This document shows, piece after piece, positions 5,372 to 5,470 of a stretch of 5,470 nucleotides of DNA. The stretch's first letter is position 1. Each line of letters begins with the position of its first letter. The stretch is from Candidatus Magasanikiibacteriota bacterium (GTDB lineage: Bacteria > Patescibacteriota > Patescibacteriia > Magasanikbacterales > 2-02-FULL-50-9b), in assembly GCA_026396555.1 (NCBI GenBank), contig JAPLWO010000037.1, forward strand, positions 1 to 5,470, in the 5' to 3' direction. The notes below the pieces were generated by a model. That model worked only from the letters and a program-made list of their open reading frames with translations. It ran no database searches and had not been told where the DNA came from. Both the position numbers and the translations under genes were made by a program.

Positions 5372-5470
5372 ATGTGGAATTTGCTCTTTTTGATCGCTCT
5401 CGCCGCCTTGCTCCGCACCACAGTCGTCGTCGCCAAGCTCGGCTGCACGCTCGCGCTCAAGCCCTTTCCG
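5372..5470 (+). CDS. N-terminal 33 codons of a gene cut by the right window edge, hydrophobic start, product unknown
   Basis: The frame is open from the ATG to the last base. The peptide begins M-W-N-L-L-F-L-I-A-L-A-A-L-L-R (1-15) and stays hydrophobic through V-V-V-A (18-21), consistent with a signal-anchor or the first helix of a membrane protein. By count about 61% of these 99 bases are G+C, with GCC, CTC and GTC codons favoured, unlike the A/T-richer membrane genes on the left. Promoter, leader hairpin and GGAGG all line up with this start, so a real, well-expressed gene is likely. Too little is present to name it. Confidence 0.7.
   Translation, partial: MWNLLFLIALAALLRTTVVVAKLGCTLALKPFP

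Overview
The window reads as an ordinary bacterial chromosome segment of moderate-to-low G+C, densely packed and dominated by cell-envelope genes. All TGA codons at gene ends behave as stops and Trp is TGG, so the standard bacterial code fits. The tight packing, poor Shine-Dalgarno signals before most starts, leftward membrane-enzyme operon and general look of the membrane proteins suggest an uncultured lineage of the Patescibacteria/CPR type. This is an inference from style and remembered family resemblance, not a search result.

Layout. Positions 1-999 (minus) hold the N-terminal 333 codons of a GT-C-type multi-pass glycosyltransferase that runs off the left edge. It overlaps by ATGA the stop of a CDP-alcohol phosphatidyltransferase (996-1565, minus) with a perfect catalytic signature. 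Only 12 bp away, and divergent, starts a 628-residue multi-pass membrane protein (1578-3464, plus) with an extracytoplasmic C-terminal domain. I do not recognise it as a named family, but its plan is GT-C-like. The convergent gap (3465-3699) contains a 148-bp G+C-rich palindromic element with 28-bp arms and two internal hairpins, then a compact bidirectional terminator. Positions 3700-5124 (minus) encode a secreted or anchored protein with a seven-repeat TolB-like beta-propeller followed by four calcium-binding thrombospondin-type-3 repeats. Positions 5125-5371 form a divergent control region with two consensus-like sigma-70 promoters, each with TTGACA and a 17-bp spacer. The rightward one drives a G+C-rich gene with a good Shine-Dalgarno that is cut by the right edge after 33 codons.

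The left half looks like a small envelope lipid and glycan module: the phosphatidyltransferase makes a phospholipid headgroup, the GT-C protein probably transfers sugar from a lipid-linked donor outside the membrane, and the divergent membrane protein may do related work. The right half is a separately regulated exported calcium-binding protein. Nothing here amounts to a demonstrable new defence or mobile system. The item most worth following is the structured palindromic element at 3476-3623.
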